From Sphingomonas sp. UBA4766 (lineage in GTDB: Bacteria; Pseudomonadota; Alphaproteobacteria; Sphingomonadales; Sphingomonadaceae): 7,676 nucleotides of DNA. Below the pieces are notes generated by a model, which searched no databases, had not been told where the DNA came from, and saw nothing but the letters and a program-made list of their open reading frames with translations. Every line of letters begins with the position of its first letter. The first letter of the stretch is position 1. The stretch lies in the NCBI GenBank assembly GCA_002403415.1, contig DHHS01000087.1, positions 1-7,676 on the forward strand, read 5' to 3'. The position numbers were made by a program, and so were the translations under genes. Positions 5,492 through 7,676 of this stretch are shown here, in pieces.

Positions 5492-7676
5492 ATGCCCGAA
5501 CTTTCAACACTCCTCTCCGCGGCCGCGCCGCTGACCCTGTCGGCGGTGCCGGGCGGATTCCTGCCCTGGCTCTGCGCTGACCTGGCACGTGCTGGCGGCC
5601 GCGCGGTGTTCATCGCTCCCGACGAAGCGGCGATGCGCGCGATCGAGGTCGCAGCCCCCTATTTCGCGCCGGAGCTGGAGATCATCGCTTATCCGGCATG
5701 GGATTGCCTGCCCTATGACCGCGCGTCGCCCACATTGCGGGTGATGGCCGAGCGGGTAGCGGCGCTCCACCGGCTACAGGCGCGGCGCGCCAAGCCGCAG
5801 CTTGTGCTGACCACCGCCAATGCCGCCGCCCAGCGCACATTGACCCCGTTTCGCATCCGTCAGCTTGTGGCGGTGCTCGCGCCCGGTGCGCGGATCGGCC
5901 GCGACCGGGTGGCGGCGATGCTGCAAGCCAATGGCTATGTCCGCGTCGATACCGTCGCCGACGCGGGCGAATATGCGGTGCGCGGCGGGCTGGTCGACCT
6001 GTTCCCCAGCGGCGAGGCACAGGCACTTCGGCTCGACTTTTTCGGCGACGAAATCGAATCGGTGCGCAGTTTTGATCCAGCGGATCAACGCACCACCGGG
6101 CGGCTGGAAGGATTCACACTGCTTCCCGCGTCCGAAGCGTTGCTGGACGAGGACAGCGTCAAGCGGTTCCGCACCCGATATCGCGACCGGTTTGGCGCGA
6201 CCGCCACGGGCGATCCGCTTTATCAGGCAATCAGCGAGGGGCGGCGGCTGGCCGGGATGGAGCATTGGCTGCCGCTATTCGAGGACAAGCTGGCGACGCT
6301 GTTCGACCATCTCGGCGGCGCGGTGGTGGTGCGCGATGCAGGCGTTGCGAGCGCGGTGGAAAGCCGATTTGAAGCGATCAGCGATTACCACGCCAACCGC
6401 GTGCGCGCCCAATCCGCAGATCCGGGCAGCTACCGCCCGCTCGCCCCGGATCAACTCTATCTGGGCGCGGACGAATGGGCTAATCGGCTGGCGGCGGCCA
6501 AGGCGCACCTCGCCACGCCGTTTCGCGAACCACCCGGCGCGCAGGTGCTCGACTTTGCCGTGGAGGCCCCGCGCGATTTCGCCCCCGAGCGCGCCGGCGG
6601 GGCCAACATCTATGAAGCGGTCAGCGATCATGCCGCCAAAGTCACCAAGGCCCGCAAGCTCGTGCTCGCCAGCTATTCGGCGGGCGCGCGCGATCGGCTG
6701 GCCGGGCTGCTTGCCGATCATGGGTTGAAGCGGCTGGCCAAGGCAGAGAGCTGGCACGACGCGCTGGGGATGGCCGCGACGGGTAACACCGCGCTGATCG
6801 TGCTGCCGCTCGACCACGGCTTTACCACGCCTGATGTCGCGGTGCTGACCGAGCAGGATATGTTGGGCGACCGGCTGGTGCGGCGGACCAAGCGCCGCAA
6901 ATCGGCCGATGCGTTCCTTGCCGAACTCGCGACGCTGACGCCGGGCGATCTGGTGGTCCATGCCGATCACGGCATTGGCCGCTATACCGGCTTGATGTCG
7001 ATCCCGGTCGGCGCCAGCCCGCATGATTGCGTCGCGCTCGAATATGCCGGCGGCGACAAGCTCTATGTGCCGGTGGAGAATATCGACGTCTTGAGCCGCT
7101 ATGGCAGCGACGAGGCGGGCACGCTTGACCGGCTGGGCGGCGAGGCATGGCAGCGCCGCAAGAGCCGAATGAAGGAGCGCATCCGCGAAATTGCGGGCGA
7201 ACTCATCGCGATTGCCGCCGAACGCGCGCTGCGCCCCGGCGACATCGCCGAGCCGGACCCAAGCGGTTATCCCAGTTTTGTCGATCGCTTCCCTTATCAG
7301 GAAACCGACGATCAGGACCGGGCGATCGATGATGTGCTGAGCGATCTGGCGGCGGGCAAGCCGATGGACCGGCTGATCGTGGGCGATGTCGGCTTTGGCA
7401 AGACCGAAATTGCGCTGCGCGCCGCATTCGTTGCGGCGATGGCGGGGCTGCAAGTCGCGGTGGTGTGCCCAACCACGCTGCTCGCGCGCCAGCACGCCAA
7501 CAACTTTGCCGCCCGTTTCGAAGGGTTCCCGCTTCGGATCGGTCGCCTCAGCCGCCTTGTCGCCGCTGCTGAGGCCAAGGCGACGCGCGACGGGCTTTCG
7601 GATGGCACGATCGACATTGTCATTGGCACCCATGCGGTGTTGGCCAAAGCGGTCGAGTTCAAGCGGCTTGGCCTCG
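5492..7676 (+). CDS. mfd: Transcription-repair coupling factor Mfd, 3' partial
   Basis: The frame is open from ATG 5492 to the window edge, giving 728 complete codons of a protein that is usually about 1,150 residues, so roughly the last third is missing. Mfd pushes stalled RNA polymerase off DNA lesions and recruits UvrA for nucleotide excision repair. The UvrB-like N-terminal module contains PAWDCLPYDR (68-77) and MEHWLPLF (256-263). TEQDMLGDRL (453-462) precedes the RNA-polymerase-interacting, CarD-like domain, which shows GDLVVHADHGIGRY (485-498) and EYAGGDKLYVPVENID (517-532). The first translocase domain has Walker A GDVGFGKTE (631-639) and IGTHAVL near the cut. An in-frame TGA at 5474 excludes a start farther upstream. 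The Shine-Dalgarno is weak (GAAGA region at 5475-5479), so translation may be coupled to sdhE, 34 bases away. I read every codon to the edge and saw no frameshift or internal stop. Confidence 0.97.
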   Translation, partial: MPELSTLLSAAAPLTLSAVPGGFLPWLCADLARAGGRAVFIAPDEAAMRAIEVAAPYFAPELEIIAYPAWDCLPYDRASPTLRVMAERVAALHRLQARRAKPQLVLTTANAAAQRTLTPFRIRQLVAVLAPGARIGRDRVAAMLQANGYVRVDTVADAGEYAVRGGLVDLFPSGEAQALRLDFFGDEIESVRSFDPADQRTTGRLEGFTLLPASEALLDEDSVKRFRTRYRDRFGATATGDPLYQAISEGRRLAGMEHWLPLFEDKLATLFDHLGGAVVVRDAGVASAVESRFEAISDYHANRVRAQSADPGSYRPLAPDQLYLGADEWANRLAAAKAHLATPFREPPGAQVLDFAVEAPRDFAPERAGGANIYEAVSDHAAKVTKARKLVLASYSAGARDRLAGLLADHGLKRLAKAESWHDALGMAATGNTALIVLPLDHGFTTPDVAVLTEQDMLGDRLVRRTKRRKSADAFLAELATLTPGDLVVHADHGIGRYTGLMSIPVGASPHDCVALEYAGGDKLYVPVENIDVLSRYGSDEAGTLDRLGGEAWQRRKSRMKERIREIAGELIAIAAERALRPGDIAEPDPSGYPSFVDRFPYQETDDQDRAIDDVLSDLAAGKPMDRLIVGDVGFGKTEIALRAAFVAAMAGLQVAVVCPTTLLARQHANNFAARFEGFPLRIGRLSRLVAAAEAKATRDGLSDGTIDIVIGTHAVLAKAVEFKRLGL

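Noticed and set aside
5865..6728. A 287-codon open frame in another frame of the plus strand within mfd
   Set aside because: It is a +1 shadow of mfd, extremely rich in Arg, Pro, Ser and Trp, with no independent start signal.
6275..7633. A 452-codon open frame on the minus strand opposite mfd
   Set aside because: mfd is continuous and carries all expected motifs here. The antisense translation is Arg/Ala/His-rich and shows no family signature, so it is a composition artefact.
3057..7676. Shared GDVG(S/F)GKT and neighbouring motifs in RecG and Mfd as evidence of local duplication
   Set aside because: The resemblance is the known ancient homology between the RecG and Mfd translocase modules, found in most bacteria.

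Overview
The window looks like ordinary chromosome from a GC-rich alphaproteobacterium, most likely a sphingomonad (Sphingomonas, Sphingopyxis, Novosphingobium or a relative). The basis is high GC with strong G/C third-position use, a RecG / SdhE / Mfd neighbourhood of the alphaproteobacterial kind, and small stand-alone PilZ proteins. No search was run, so the genus is an inference from recognised protein families. Coding density is very high. I see no tRNA, rRNA, CRISPR array, insertion sequence or phage gene, and no intergenic stretch over 300 bases.

Layout, left to right. (1) 1-893, plus strand: the 3' part of a two-LysM, LytM/M23-family envelope protein that continues off the left edge. 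Its peptidase domain has lost metal-ligand residues, as in NlpD/EnvC-type amidase activators. (2) 915-2141, plus: tyrS, tyrosyl-tRNA synthetase. It starts only 21 bases after the previous stop, and its Shine-Dalgarno lies inside a perfect inverted repeat. (3) 2260-2586 and 2699-3049, plus: two small PilZ-domain proteins, tandem paralogues that align without gaps, in a locally more AT-rich stretch. (4) 3057-5111, minus: recG, a complete branch-migration helicase gene, tail-to-tail with the second PilZ gene with only 7 bases between stop codons. (5) 5191-5457, plus: sdhE, the succinate dehydrogenase flavinylation factor, divergent from recG across 79 bases. (6) 5492 to the right edge, plus: mfd, the transcription-repair coupling factor, cut by the window end after 728 codons.

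Functionally the window joins an envelope/translation pair (LytM factor and tyrS), a candidate cyclic-di-GMP-responsive pair (two PilZ proteins), and a genome-maintenance block (recG and mfd, two related superfamily 2 helicases/translocases sharing the GDVGxGKT Walker A type) with sdhE between them. All these families are known. I do not find a previously undescribed system here. The points most worth checking are the degenerate LytM active site, the inverted repeat over the tyrS ribosome binding site, and the PilZ pair with the uncertain start of its second member.
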